From assembly GCA_023391695.1 (NCBI GenBank), contig JAEWAK010000022.1:1-64000 (forward strand): a stretch of DNA of 64,000 nucleotides, in the 5' to 3' direction. Shown here in pieces: positions 33,623-43,071 of the stretch; position 1 is the first letter of the stretch; each line of letters opens with the position of its first letter. The stretch comes from Bacillota bacterium. GTDB lineage: Bacteria; Bacillota; Clostridia; Lachnospirales; Lachnospiraceae. The notes beneath the pieces are model-generated. The model worked only from the letters and a program-made list of their open reading frames with translations, made no database searches and had not been told where the DNA came from. A program made the position numbers and the translations under genes.

Positions 33623-34972
33623 ATGAAAAAGCGAAGCATGTCATTACTGTTAATTATTGTACTTGTATTTAGTATGATACTAAGCGCGTGCGGTAAAAAA
33701 GGTGACGAAACCGGTTCAAAAAATCAGACAGCATCGGAAGATGCAGGAAATTCCCAGGGTTCAGGCGGTGAAAAACAAAAAATCACCGTATGGGCCTGGG
33801 ATGATAATTTTAATGTTGCAGTTATGAAAAAGGCGGCAGAGTATTATAAGAAATTAAAACCCGATGCCAATGTTGAAGTTGAAGTAATATCTAACTCCAA
33901 AGAAGACATCTACAAGAAATTACAGGTTGGGCTGGCTTCCGGAGGTAAGAGTTTACCGGATATCTGCCTGGTAGAAGATTACAGTATTTATCAATACTTA
34001 AATGCATATTCCGGTAATTTTTATCCCCTCAATGATGAGCTTGATTACAGCCAGTTTTCACCTTATAAAGTTCAGGCTATGACCTTCAAAGATAAGGCCT
34101 ACGGTGTACCTTTTGATGCAGGTGTGACCGCAACCTTCTACCGAAGCGATTATCTGGAACAGGCAGGGTTTACGGCAGAGGATTTAAATGATATCACCTG
34201 GGACAGATTTATAGAAATCGGTAAAGAAGTGGAAGCGAAGACCGGTGTTAAGATGACGGTTGCCAATGGAACCAACTACTCCTCTTTATTCCGGACCATG
34301 ATGCAGTCGGCAGGAGCCTGGTACTGTGACTTAAACGGAGAGCTGACGATTACGGATAACGCGGCTTTAAAGGAAGCTTTAGAAACTATAAAGAAAATGC
34401 GTGATTCAGGAATTATACTGGAATGCGCCGATGATTCCACACTGGCCGGCGCCATCAATGACGGTACGACTGCTTCCGTTATTAACGCAGCCTGGAGAAT
34501 TTCAACCGTGAAAGCTGAACCGGATCAATCCGGAAAGTGGGCAATCGCCTCCACACCCCGTCTTAATAACGGAAGTTCCGTGAATGCTTCGAATACAGGA
34601 GGTTCCAGCTGGTATGTTCTGGAGAACGGACAGAACAAAGAGTTAATTGTAGATTTTCTGAAGACAATCTATGCAGGTGACAAAGAATTCTATGCAGATA
34701 TATTGGTAAATCAGGGAGCTCTTGGTACATATCTGCCCGCCCAGGAGGGAGATGTCTTTGAAACTGCGGATGAATTCTTCGGCGGACAAAAGGTTTATAA
34801 AGATCTTTCCAGCTGGCTGCCTAAGATACCGGCAGTAAATTATGGACAAAATGTTGCGGAAGCCAATACCGCAGTGAATACCGCACTGTTTAGTTACTTA
34901 CAGGGTGATATTGATGTTGATACGGCTTTGCAGCAGGCGGAGGATCAATTAAAGAATCAGTTAGGCAATTAA
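33623..34972 (+). CDS. Carbohydrate ABC transporter substrate-binding lipoprotein
   Basis: A 449-residue extracellular solute-binding protein (family 1). The lipobox LSAC gives Cys23; a Ser/Gly-rich linker follows. The binding domain opens with KITVWAWDDNFNVAVMKKAAEYY and has LPDICLVEDYSIYQYL and YGVPFDAGVTATFYRSDYLEQAGF, typical of oligosaccharide binders. The ATG at 33623 follows GGAGGG. It leads an importer operon whose other genes include GH35 beta-galactosidase and the galactonate pathway, so it probably binds a galactose-containing oligosaccharide or galactonate conjugate. Confidence 0.9.
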   Translation: MKKRSMSLLLIIVLVFSMILSACGKKGDETGSKNQTASEDAGNSQGSGGEKQKITVWAWDDNFNVAVMKKAAEYYKKLKPDANVEVEVISNSKEDIYKKLQVGLASGGKSLPDICLVEDYSIYQYLNAYSGNFYPLNDELDYSQFSPYKVQAMTFKDKAYGVPFDAGVTATFYRSDYLEQAGFTAEDLNDITWDRFIEIGKEVEAKTGVKMTVANGTNYSSLFRTMMQSAGAWYCDLNGELTITDNAALKEALETIKKMRDSGIILECADDSTLAGAINDGTTASVINAAWRISTVKAEPDQSGKWAIASTPRLNNGSSVNASNTGGSSWYVLENGQNKELIVDFLKTIYAGDKEFYADILVNQGALGTYLPAQEGDVFETADEFFGGQKVYKDLSSWLPKIPAVNYGQNVAEANTAVNTALFSYLQGDIDVDTALQQAEDQLKNQLGN

Positions 34973-34978
34973 TGGTGT

Positions 34979-35016
34979 CGGTTTGGGTTTACCACGTTTT
35001 GAGTAAACCCAAACCG
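34979..35016 (+). promoter_or_regulatory. Strong intercistronic hairpin between binding protein and permease genes
   Basis: CGGTTTGGGTTTAC pairs exactly with GTAAACCCAAACCG (14 bp) around a 10-base loop, four bases after the binding-protein stop. No T-tract follows, so it is not a classical terminator; it more likely protects the upstream message from decay or attenuates, giving more binding protein than permease. Confidence 0.8.
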
Positions 35017-35046
35017 CACATTATGTAAGAAAGGGACAGGATTGAG

Positions 35047-35925
35047 ATGAAACGAAATAATAAGACCGTCAACTATAATAAATACGGATGGTTCTTTATC
35101 TCTTTTGCAATGCTGGCATTTGTGGTATTTACCTTATACCCGATGCTGGGCTCCATAAGTTTGTCTTTTAAAGTCTTAAAAGACGGGGATTATGTTTTTG
35201 GAGGATTAACAAACATCAAACGGTTACTGGGAGACAAAATCTTTCAAAAGAGTATTGGAAACACCTTTTTATTTTTAATCGTTCAGGCACCGATAATGCT
35301 TATACTGGCCTTGGTGTATGCCAACATTTTAAATGCACCCAAACTGCGTTTTCGGACATTTTACCGTACCGCCTTATTTGTGCCCTGCGTAACATCCTTG
35401 GTTGCATATTCCGTACTGTTCAAATTAATGTTTGCAAACGATGGGATTGTTAATTATATTCTGACAGCTTTACATATAATTAAAGAGCCGATATTCTTTT
35501 TAAATGATCCGGTCTGGGCGCGGATTGTTATTATCATAGCGCTGACCTGGAGATGGACCGGTTATAATATGATGTTTTATCTGGCGGCCCTTCAGAATAT
35601 TCCGGCGGAAACCTATGAGGCCGCGAAAGTGGATGGTGCCGGCTCAATTCAGACTTTTTTCAAAATAACAATACCTCAGTTAAAGCCTATTATTTTACTG
35701 ACAATGATTATGACAACTAACGGTACATTACAGTTATTCGATGAACCGATGAATATTACCGGCGGAGGACCGGCGGAAATGACCACGACCATGTCCCAGT
35801 ACGTGTATAACACAGCTTTTGTATATTCACCGAGTTTTGGCTATTCCGTAGCCATGTCCTATGTAATTGTAATACTGGTAGCAATTTTAGCCATGATCCA
35901 ATTCAGAGTAACCAGGGAGGATTAA
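35047..35925 (+). CDS. Sugar ABC transporter permease (MalF/UgpA type)
   Basis: A 292-residue membrane protein with six helices. The EAA loop that touches the ATPase is ETYEAAKVDGAGSIQTFFKITIPQLKP (about residues 195-221). A short cytoplasmic N-terminus precedes YGWFFISFAMLAFVVFTLYPMLGSISLSF. It pairs with the next gene. No ATPase gene is in the operon, which is usual for CUT1 systems that borrow a shared MsmX-type ATPase. Confidence 0.93.
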   Translation: MKRNNKTVNYNKYGWFFISFAMLAFVVFTLYPMLGSISLSFKVLKDGDYVFGGLTNIKRLLGDKIFQKSIGNTFLFLIVQAPIMLILALVYANILNAPKLRFRTFYRTALFVPCVTSLVAYSVLFKLMFANDGIVNYILTALHIIKEPIFFLNDPVWARIVIIIALTWRWTGYNMMFYLAALQNIPAETYEAAKVDGAGSIQTFFKITIPQLKPIILLTMIMTTNGTLQLFDEPMNITGGGPAEMTTTMSQYVYNTAFVYSPSFGYSVAMSYVIVILVAILAMIQFRVTRED

Positions 35926-35928
35926 TGT

Positions 35929-36735
35929 ATGAGAAAACTAAAAACCTTCTTAAAACACGCATTCCTGATGATTTCATCCCTTTTATGCCTGTTTCCCTTC
36001 TATTGGATGATCGTCGGTGCGACAAATCAGTCAAAAGATATCACAAAAGGCAGCCTGTGGTTTGGTAAAGAGTTCTTTAATAATTTAAGTGCGGTCCAGT
36101 CGACTGCGGATATTTTCCAGTCTATTAAGAATACGGCTTTCATCACGGTCATACAGGTTCCGTTAGCACTTTTAATCTGTTCTATGGCCGGATACGGGTT
36201 CGAAAAATATCAGAGCAAGGTCAGAAACAAACTGTTTAATGTATTTTTACTTACCATGATGATTCCGTTTGCGGCCATTATGATTCCTTTATTTAACTTA
36301 ATGTTTGATATGAATATGATAGACACAAAAATCAGTGTTATTGTTACGGCACTGGCTAACACCTTCCTTATATTTTTCTTCCGGCAGAGTTTTAAGGCAT
36401 TTCCGGATGAAATCATGGAAGCGGCCAGAATTGACGGAGCAGGTGAGTTAAGGATCTTTTTCCGGATCGCAATGCCTCCGATGAGATCCACCTTTGCTGC
36501 CGGGTTTATTTATGCTTTTATGAAAGAATGGAACAATTACCTGTGGCCTTTGCTGACCCTGCAGTCTACCGATAATAAGACGCTGACCTTATTCATTTCC
36601 GGTCTTTCTTCGGCTTATTACGTAGATTACGGACAGGTATTGGTTTCCGTGGTTATAGCAACGATACCAACGATCATAATATTTATGACAATGCAGAAAC
36701 ATTTTGTGGCCGGAATATTGGGAGCAAGTAAATAG
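35929..36735 (+). CDS. Carbohydrate ABC transporter permease (MalG/UgpE type)
   Basis: A 268-residue membrane protein, second half of the channel. The EAA loop is EIMEAARIDGAGELRIFFRIAMPPMRS. N-terminal CLFPFYWMIVGATNQSKDI and C-terminal QKHFVAGILGASK are family landmarks. It starts three bases after the partner stop and is followed 32 bases later by the beta-galactosidase gene. Confidence 0.94.
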   Translation: MRKLKTFLKHAFLMISSLLCLFPFYWMIVGATNQSKDITKGSLWFGKEFFNNLSAVQSTADIFQSIKNTAFITVIQVPLALLICSMAGYGFEKYQSKVRNKLFNVFLLTMMIPFAAIMIPLFNLMFDMNMIDTKISVIVTALANTFLIFFFRQSFKAFPDEIMEAARIDGAGELRIFFRIAMPPMRSTFAAGFIYAFMKEWNNYLWPLLTLQSTDNKTLTLFISGLSSAYYVDYGQVLVSVVIATIPTIIIFMTMQKHFVAGILGASK

Positions 36736-36767
36736 AGCACTCAAATAGGTAAAGGAGAGAAAACAGA

Positions 36768-39134
36768 TTGGAAAAAAAATATAGCATCGATACAAAAGGA
36801 GCAGCACCGAAAATATACCAGTGCCCTACCGTTTACAAAGGAACTAACCCGAAAGGGGATACTGTTAATTTTACAAATTATTATATGGAATATAAAGAAA
36901 AACCGTATTATGCAATTTCCGGTGAAATGCACTTTTCCAGGATTGAAGAAAGCTTCTGGGAAGATGAAATTATAAAGATGAAAATGGCCGGGATTACCAT
37001 GATTTCAACCTACCTGTTTTGGATCCACCACGAAGAAGAACAAGGTATTTTTGACTGGAGCGGCAATAAAAACCTGCGTAAATTTACGGAACTTTGTAAA
37101 AAGCAGGGGATTTTCCTGATTTTGCGTGTAGGACCCTTTTCCCACGGTGAGTGCCGGAACGGGGGCTTCCCGGACTGGATGTTTGGAGCGCCCTATGATG
37201 TACGGAGCAATGACGAAGAATATATTTATTATGTGGAAAGGTATTTTAAAGAGATCGGTAAGCAGGTCGAAGGGTTTATGTTTAAAGACGGCGGTCCGAT
37301 CGTAAGTACACAGATAGAAAATGAATATGAACATGCCTCATCTCCCTGGGAAATGACAACGGAAAACAGCGGTGAATGGACTGTAAGCGGTAATGAAGGC
37401 CCTTCCCATTTTACCCTGTTAAAAGAGCTTGCCGTCAAAGCAGGTCTCATAACCCCCCTTTACAGTACCACGGCCTGGGGAGGTGCCTGTGCACCGGTCG
37501 AAGAAGTCCTGCCGCTCTGGGGAGGCTATGCATACTGGCCCTGGATCTTCTATGGGGATGATATCAAAGAGCATCCGGCTACGACGGAATTTATATATAA
37601 AGATTTCCATAATAACAACGCACCGAAATATTATAATTTTGATCCGGAATATCCGCCGGAAGATTATCCTTTCGTTTGCTGTGAAATGGGCGGCGGTATG
37701 GCAAATTATTACCGTTACCGGTTCCAGCTTCCCTTTGAAAGTGTTGAAGCCATGGCAAATATAAAGACCGCCAGCGGATGCAATTTCCTGGGGTATTATA
37801 TGTTCCACGGCGGAAGCAATCCCAGAGGAAAAAGGGTTCCCTATCTCAATGAATGCGCACTTCCCAAAATCTCCTATGACTATCAGGCAGCCCTGGGGGA
37901 ATTCGGGCAGATCAGGGAATCTTATAAGAGAGTAAAATTACTGCATTATTTTTATAAAGGCTTTGAAGAAGTCTTGTGTAATATGAAAACCTTTCTTCCG
38001 GAAGAAGCGGCCGGGATGGCACCGGCGGATGTAAAGACCCTCCGGTATTGTATAAGGTCGAATAAAGATGCCGGTTTCCTGTTTATTAATAATTTTCAGG
38101 ACCACATTGAAATGGAAGACCAGAAAGACTTTTCCATCCGGTTAAATATGGGTGAAAGCAGCCTGACAGTACCCATGGAAGGCGGGATGTCGTTAAATAA
38201 AGAGCAAAGCTGTATCCTGCCTGTTAATTTTGATATGGAAGGAATAAGACTTAAGTACGCAACCGCCCAACTGATCCTGAAAATTCCGTATCAGGGTGTA
38301 ACCCATTACTTTTTCTTTGCACCGGAAGGAATGAAGACGGAATTCCGGTTTGAAGGAATGGAAACCTTACATATCGATTCCGAAAAATCGACTAAGACAA
38401 TGGTAAAAACAAAAGAGGGAAAAGAGATTGCACTCTGTGTTTTAAGCCGTGCCGACAGCCTTAAGTTGTGGAAAGTAAGCAGACCGGAAGGTGATACGCT
38501 GGTTTTATCCGATGAAACGGTTTTAGAGGATGCCGGAAGTGTCCGGATCGAGAGTATTGGAAAAGAATCCGGAAGAATTGGTATTTTCCCGCCAAGGGAC
38601 TCTGCAATAACCGTAAACGGATCCTCCTATGAGAGCGTTGAAAAAACAGATCTATTTACGTTTTATGAAGTAAATTACGGTAAAAATAAGGTTTGTCTGG
38701 AATGGGAAGATATCAGTTCAAAAGAAAAACAAAGTAACGGTGAGCTGAAAAGACCCGTTATCGGAAGCCCCATTACCTCTACCAGGATTACGAATGCCAG
38801 GGCAAAACTGAAAGTAACACCGGAATCCTTTGAAAACTGCAAACAAATACTCATTCAGGTGGATTATTTAGGGGATATTGGATATGCTTTTGTGGACAGT
38901 GTTTTGATGAATGATAATTTCTGTAACGGAGCGGCCTGGGAATTTGGTATTAAAGCATATGAAAAAGAAATACTGGAAAAGGGATTCTATATCTATGTAT
39001 CTCCCCAAAGAAAGGGAAGCCATGTAAACAGTGATTCGGAAATGGCGGCCCGTTTTGAGACGTTTGACGAGGCAATTGCTGAAATTTCCGACATCCGGGC
39101 AGTTCCGGTATTCGACTGCATGACGGATTTATAA
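36768..39134 (+). CDS. GH35 family beta-galactosidase
   Basis: A 788-residue enzyme with no signal peptide, so it acts in the cytoplasm on imported sugar. The GH35 barrel is at residues 45-380: SGEMHFSRIEESFWEDEIIKMKMAG, FLILRVGPFSHGECRNGGFPDW and QIENEYEHA, where Glu186 is the likely acid/base; Glu306 in CCEMGGG is the likely nucleophile. Beta-sandwich domains follow. The start is TTG, chosen because AAAGGAG lies ten bases upstream. Together with the galactonate enzymes downstream it should release galactose, or galactonate, from a beta-linked oligosaccharide. Confidence 0.9.
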   Translation: MEKKYSIDTKGAAPKIYQCPTVYKGTNPKGDTVNFTNYYMEYKEKPYYAISGEMHFSRIEESFWEDEIIKMKMAGITMISTYLFWIHHEEEQGIFDWSGNKNLRKFTELCKKQGIFLILRVGPFSHGECRNGGFPDWMFGAPYDVRSNDEEYIYYVERYFKEIGKQVEGFMFKDGGPIVSTQIENEYEHASSPWEMTTENSGEWTVSGNEGPSHFTLLKELAVKAGLITPLYSTTAWGGACAPVEEVLPLWGGYAYWPWIFYGDDIKEHPATTEFIYKDFHNNNAPKYYNFDPEYPPEDYPFVCCEMGGGMANYYRYRFQLPFESVEAMANIKTASGCNFLGYYMFHGGSNPRGKRVPYLNECALPKISYDYQAALGEFGQIRESYKRVKLLHYFYKGFEEVLCNMKTFLPEEAAGMAPADVKTLRYCIRSNKDAGFLFINNFQDHIEMEDQKDFSIRLNMGESSLTVPMEGGMSLNKEQSCILPVNFDMEGIRLKYATAQLILKIPYQGVTHYFFFAPEGMKTEFRFEGMETLHIDSEKSTKTMVKTKEGKEIALCVLSRADSLKLWKVSRPEGDTLVLSDETVLEDAGSVRIESIGKESGRIGIFPPRDSAITVNGSSYESVEKTDLFTFYEVNYGKNKVCLEWEDISSKEKQSNGELKRPVIGSPITSTRITNARAKLKVTPESFENCKQILIQVDYLGDIGYAFVDSVLMNDNFCNGAAWEFGIKAYEKEILEKGFYIYVSPQRKGSHVNSDSEMAARFETFDEAIAEISDIRAVPVFDCMTDL

Positions 39135-39151
39135 AACAGATAGGAGTTTAT

Positions 39152-40300
39152 ATGAAAATCACTAAATTAGAGTTATTTAAAATTCCCCCAAGGTGGTTGT
39201 TTTTAAAAATCTCAACTGATGAAGGCTATGAAGGCTGGGGAGAGCCCATTGTTGAAGGACGGGCGGATACGGTAAAAGCGGCAGTGGAGGAATTAAGCAC
39301 TTACCTGATCGGCGCCGACCCCAACAAGATTGAGGATATCTGGCAGGTATTGTACCGCTCGGGCTTTTACCGGGGCGGCCCGGTCCTGACTTCTGCAATC
39401 TCCGGTATCGAACAGGCACTCTGGGACATTAAAGGAAAATATTACAATGCACCGGTATACGAGCTCCTTGGCGGGGCCTGCCGTGACAGTATCAAGGTAT
39501 ATTCCTGGATCGGCGGGGAAAAGCCGGATGAAGTTGCAAAAGAGGCAAAAGAAAAGCAGAACCAGGGCTTCTCGGCTATTAAAATGAATGCAACCGGAGA
39601 ACTTAATTACATAGATGATTACAGTAAGGTCAGAGGAGTGGTAGAAAGGGTCGCAACGATCCGCGAGACCTGCGGAGAAGATTTCGGTATCGCAGTGGAT
39701 TTCCACGGAAGAGTGCACAAGGCTATGGCAAAGATCCTGGTACAGGAACTGGATCCTTACCATCTGATGTTTGTGGAAGAACCGGTCCTTTGTGAAAATT
39801 ATGAAGCCTTTAAGGAGATCGCTTCCTATACTTCCGCACCGATCGCAACCGGAGAAAGACTGTTTACCAGGTGGGATTTTAAAAAGATATTTGAACAGGG
39901 AGTCGTTAATATTATCCAGCCCGATCTGTCCCATGCGGGAGGAATCCTGGAATGCAGGAAAATAGCAGCCATGGCGGAAGCTTATGATATGGCGGTTGCA
40001 CCTCATTGCCCGTTAGGGCCTATAGCCCTGGCTTCCTGTATCCAGCTGGATGCATGTACCCCAAATGCAATAATTCAGGAACAGAGTCTGGGGATCCATT
40101 ATAACCAGGGAAATGACCTGCTGGATTTTCTGAAAAATCCCGGAGTTTTTGAATATAAGGACGGATATGTCGGATTGCCGGCAGGACCTGGCCTTGGTAT
40201 TGAAATCGATGAGGATAAAGTACGTGAGCTGGACCGAATCGGTCATAACTGGAAAAATCTTGTATGGAGAAATCCGGACGGCACGGTAGCAGAATGGTAA
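39152..40300 (+). CDS. dgoD: D-galactonate dehydratase
   Basis: A 382-residue enolase-superfamily enzyme, the same length as Escherichia coli DgoD. It removes water from D-galactonate to give 2-keto-3-deoxy-galactonate. The expected residues fall at the numbers known from the E. coli enzyme: Asp183 and His185 (DFHGR), Glu209 (FVEEPV), Glu235 (TGERLF) and His285 (APHCPLGP). It begins 17 bases after the beta-galactosidase stop, behind TAGGAG, and precedes the kinase and aldolase that complete the pathway. Confidence 0.95.
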   Translation: MKITKLELFKIPPRWLFLKISTDEGYEGWGEPIVEGRADTVKAAVEELSTYLIGADPNKIEDIWQVLYRSGFYRGGPVLTSAISGIEQALWDIKGKYYNAPVYELLGGACRDSIKVYSWIGGEKPDEVAKEAKEKQNQGFSAIKMNATGELNYIDDYSKVRGVVERVATIRETCGEDFGIAVDFHGRVHKAMAKILVQELDPYHLMFVEEPVLCENYEAFKEIASYTSAPIATGERLFTRWDFKKIFEQGVVNIIQPDLSHAGGILECRKIAAMAEAYDMAVAPHCPLGPIALASCIQLDACTPNAIIQEQSLGIHYNQGNDLLDFLKNPGVFEYKDGYVGLPAGPGLGIEIDEDKVRELDRIGHNWKNLVWRNPDGTVAEW

Positions 40301-40331
40301 TCGGTGGCAGGTTGGCTGCCACAAATAAAGG

Positions 40332-41345
40332 ATGATGAAATTGAAAGAATATAGTTTAATAATTGACGGGGGAACTACAAATACACGGTTTACCCTGCTG
40401 GACCAGGACAAAATTATAGCACGCACCGAGTGTAAGGTGGGAGCGGTTAATGCGGATACTTCCTCTACGAATGAACAGTTAAAGAAGGCAGTGAAAGAAA
40501 AAATTGCTGAATTAAAAGAAGCGCATGGATGTATCATTCCCGGTATTTATGCATCGGGAATGATTACCTCCAATGCCGGCTTATATGAAATACCCCATTT
40601 GGAAGCTCCTGTTTCCCTTGAAAAGTTAGCGGCCGGTATACACTCAGAGAGACTGCCGGAGATTTGCAGGGAAGCGGTTTTCCACTTTATCCCGGGTATC
40701 CGGTTTAATAACCAGCCCCAGTTCGGTATCGATATGTTAAGAGGAGAAGAGGTTGAAATAATCGGTGCCCTGGGGCCGGAAGATGAGGATAAAACCATAT
40801 TATTTATGCATTTTGGTTCCCACAACAAATTGATGTATTATGCTGACGGCGCCATACAGAACGCGGTTACCACAATCGGCGGGGAACTTCTCTGGGCGAT
40901 CATCTATGATACCATTTTAAAAAGTTCTGTTGCCAGTCTGGAAGAGCCCTTTACCCTGGATGAAGAATATGTTAAAATAGGGTTTAAAGAGACAAAATTG
41001 AATAATATTTCCAGGTCAATGTTCCAGGGAAGAATCCACCAGGTGATCGAACAGGCCGGTAAAGAGCAGATACTGTCCTATATTTACGGAGCCGTTATGT
41101 GTATTGATATGCAGGCATTTATACCGTTATTAAAACAGAAGGCGGATAAATGTATTATATATGGAAGAGAAACTTTTATGAAAGCTTTCTGTATTTGCCT
41201 TTCTCTGTCCGGCGAGGAAGAAATCTCCCGTATTAAGCTAGAAACAATACCTTATGCAGAAAGTGAATGGTTAAGTTTAAAAGGTGTTCAGAGGATACGC
41301 AGCAGATTTGGTACGCTGCTTACCGGAACGGAGGAAATATGTTAG
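40332..41345 (+). CDS. dgoK: 2-dehydro-3-deoxygalactonokinase
   Basis: A 337-residue kinase of the DgoK family, somewhat longer than the 292 residues of E. coli. It opens with the phosphate loop IIDGGTTNTRFTL; IPGIRF-N-QPQFGIDMLRGEEVEIIGAL carries the DMLRGEE segment typical of the family. It phosphorylates 2-keto-3-deoxygalactonate at C6. Its last seven bases overlap the aldolase start. It is the third step enzyme of the encoded galactonate route. Confidence 0.92.
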   Translation: MMKLKEYSLIIDGGTTNTRFTLLDQDKIIARTECKVGAVNADTSSTNEQLKKAVKEKIAELKEAHGCIIPGIYASGMITSNAGLYEIPHLEAPVSLEKLAAGIHSERLPEICREAVFHFIPGIRFNNQPQFGIDMLRGEEVEIIGALGPEDEDKTILFMHFGSHNKLMYYADGAIQNAVTTIGGELLWAIIYDTILKSSVASLEEPFTLDEEYVKIGFKETKLNNISRSMFQGRIHQVIEQAGKEQILSYIYGAVMCIDMQAFIPLLKQKADKCIIYGRETFMKAFCICLSLSGEEEISRIKLETIPYAESEWLSLKGVQRIRSRFGTLLTGTEEIC

Positions 41346-41962
41346 AACAGGATTTTCTTAATACCCGGGTGATCGCAATTTCCAGAGGTGCATCCGGAGA
41401 TGAACTGGATAATATGATAAAGGCTCTGCATACCGGGGGAATTAAACTGGCTGAGGTGACCCTCAACTCACCGGATGCCCTGCAGTCCATATACCGTTTA
41501 AGAGAAAAATTTGACGGGCTCATCCATATCGGGGCCGGAACCGTACTGAATCTGAAGGCAGCAAAAGAAGCAGCCGCGGCAGGTGCGGAATTTATTGTCA
41601 CACCCAATACGGATAAAGATGTGATTCAATACTGTGTATCAAAAGATTTGTTTATTACACCGGGAGCCCTGACACCAAGTGAGATTACGGAGGCAATGAA
41701 TTACGGCAGCAGGTATGTTAAGGTGTTTCCCGTAAGGACCTTGGGACCGGGATATTTAAAAGATGTTCTTGCCTCTTTAAGCGAAGCAAAGATAATTGCG
41801 GTAGGAGGCATTGATACCGGAAATGCGGCGGATTATTTATCAAACGGAGCCATAGGACTTGGCGTCGGCGGCAGCCTTTGCAAAATACCGGCGGATGGAG
41901 ATTATAACAGGATTACAGTTTATGCAAGAGAACTTCTTGCGAAATGTCGTCCTACGAAATAA
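41339..41962 (+). CDS. dgoA: 2-dehydro-3-deoxy-6-phosphogalactonate aldolase
   Basis: A 207-residue KDPG/KDPGal-type class I aldolase. It cleaves the phosphorylated acid to pyruvate and glyceraldehyde 3-phosphate. Landmarks are HIGAGTVLN, AGAEFIVTPNTDKDVI with the usual catalytic-site neighbourhood, RYVKVFPVRTLGPGYL (Schiff-base Lys in VKVFP), and AVGGIDTGNAADYLSNGAIGLGVGGSL. The ATG at 41339 follows GGAGG and overlaps the dgoK stop, indicating coupled translation. It is a compact single-domain form. Confidence 0.93.
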   Translation: MLEQDFLNTRVIAISRGASGDELDNMIKALHTGGIKLAEVTLNSPDALQSIYRLREKFDGLIHIGAGTVLNLKAAKEAAAAGAEFIVTPNTDKDVIQYCVSKDLFITPGALTPSEITEAMNYGSRYVKVFPVRTLGPGYLKDVLASLSEAKIIAVGGIDTGNAADYLSNGAIGLGVGGSLCKIPADGDYNRITVYARELLAKCRPTK

Positions 41963-42041
41963 TTTTATGAGGAGAAAGAGCGGAGGATTTTTTAATCTTT
42001 CACTCTGCGCAGAAAAATATGCGCAGGAATAAGAGGTAAAT

Positions 42042-42812
42042 ATGGGTTATACGGAACACAGGTCAACAGCACGGGTTTTATCTATATTACAATTGGTTGC
42101 CAGAAACCAGGATGGTTATACTCTGTCAAAACTGGCGGAATTATTAGAAGCACCGAAGGGAAGCATTTTTCCCATACTGCAGACCCTGAAGGAATATCAT
42201 TTTCTGCTGTTTGATGATAAGACAGGAATCTACCAGATAGGGCCAATGGCATTCCAGGTGGGGATGTCCTTTATTAACCGTGACGGCAGTTTAAAATTTG
42301 TAGAGGAAAAAATTTCCCGGATCGTGGATCAGTGCCTGGAGACCGTACATTTTGCAATTCTGGATAAGGGTGATGTCGTATATCTGCTGAAAAAAGATTC
42401 TCCCCAGGCGATCCGCATGATTTCCATGGTGGGTAAAACTTTGCCGGCTTACGGTACTGGGATCGGCAAGGCACTGCTTATGGATTATTCCCTGGAAGAA
42501 CTAAAAAAAATTTATCCCGATGGACTGGAAAAACTTACCTATAATACGATTGTGGATTTTGATAAATTGTATGAAGAACTTAAGAGCTTCCGTAAGGACG
42601 ATGTGTCTTATGAATATGAAGAATCCAATATGGATGTCCAATGTGTTGCTGTGGCTGTCCGAAAAGAATCCAAGATTATAGCGGCAGTCAGTGTAGCAAT
42701 CCCTATTTTCCGGTGCGATGATAAGAAGATAGAGAATATCAGGGAGATTCTGTTAAATACAAAAAGAGAATTGGAAGAATATTTTTCTCACGGAAATTTT
42801 ATATTACGTTAG
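42042..42812 (+). CDS. IclR family transcriptional regulator
   Basis: A 256-residue regulator with a winged helix (residues 5-65: STARVLSILQLVARNQDGYTLSKLAELLEAPKGSIFPILQTL) and an IclR ligand domain (about 80-250), with SMVGKTLPAYGTGIGKALL and AVAVRKESKIIAAVSVAIP. AAGAGG precedes the ATG. It is the last gene of the galactoside/galactonate operon, 79 bases after dgoA, a gap that holds a small CTGCGCA hairpin (42004-42027). It likely senses galactonate or KDGal and may bind the twin palindromes at 33562-33599. A MITE lies directly at its stop codon. Confidence 0.92.
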   Translation: MGYTEHRSTARVLSILQLVARNQDGYTLSKLAELLEAPKGSIFPILQTLKEYHFLLFDDKTGIYQIGPMAFQVGMSFINRDGSLKFVEEKISRIVDQCLETVHFAILDKGDVVYLLKKDSPQAIRMISMVGKTLPAYGTGIGKALLMDYSLEELKKIYPDGLEKLTYNTIVDFDKLYEELKSFRKDDVSYEYEESNMDVQCVAVAVRKESKIIAAVSVAIPIFRCDDKKIENIREILLNTKRELEEYFSHGNFILR

Positions 42813-42971
42813 GGCGTGTCTGAAAACTCATTGCACTGTTCTGAACGCCCCACTTTGCGGAATCCTGCGTCGCAATTTTGGGAACGTAGACCCGCTACGC
42901 CCCCAAAATCGCTCCTTGTCTCCCACAAAGTGGAACATTCAGTCCGGCACAAGCAGTTTTCAGACACACCC
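42812..42971. mobile_element. 160-bp MITE-like palindromic element with TA target duplication
   Basis: The ends GGGCGTGTCTGAAAACT and AGTTTTCAGACACACCC match in 16 of 17 positions when inverted, and the inverted similarity runs on inward through a CACTTTG/CAAAGTG pair, so the whole element folds into a long hairpin. TA flanks it on both sides (42810-42811 and 42972-42973), as with IS630/mariner-like elements. It has no coding capacity. It inserted into the IclR stop codon, which is still a TAG. Confidence 0.85.
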
Positions 42972-42986
42972 TAGTTTAATGATGAA

Positions 42987-43041
42987 TTTAACCTTACAAA
43001 TAAGTCCCCCGCTTAGCGGAGTGCGAATATCCGCTTTAACT
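42987..43041. repeat. Dispersed repeat family 1, internally deleted copy
   Basis: It has the left end (ACCTTACAAATAAGTC, CCGCTTAGCGGAG) fused directly to the right end (GAATATCCGCTTTAAC); the middle of about 130 bases found in the copy at 17854 is missing. Confidence 0.75.
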
Positions 43042-43071
43042 TTAAGAAATTCATATGGTAATAAATATAAA

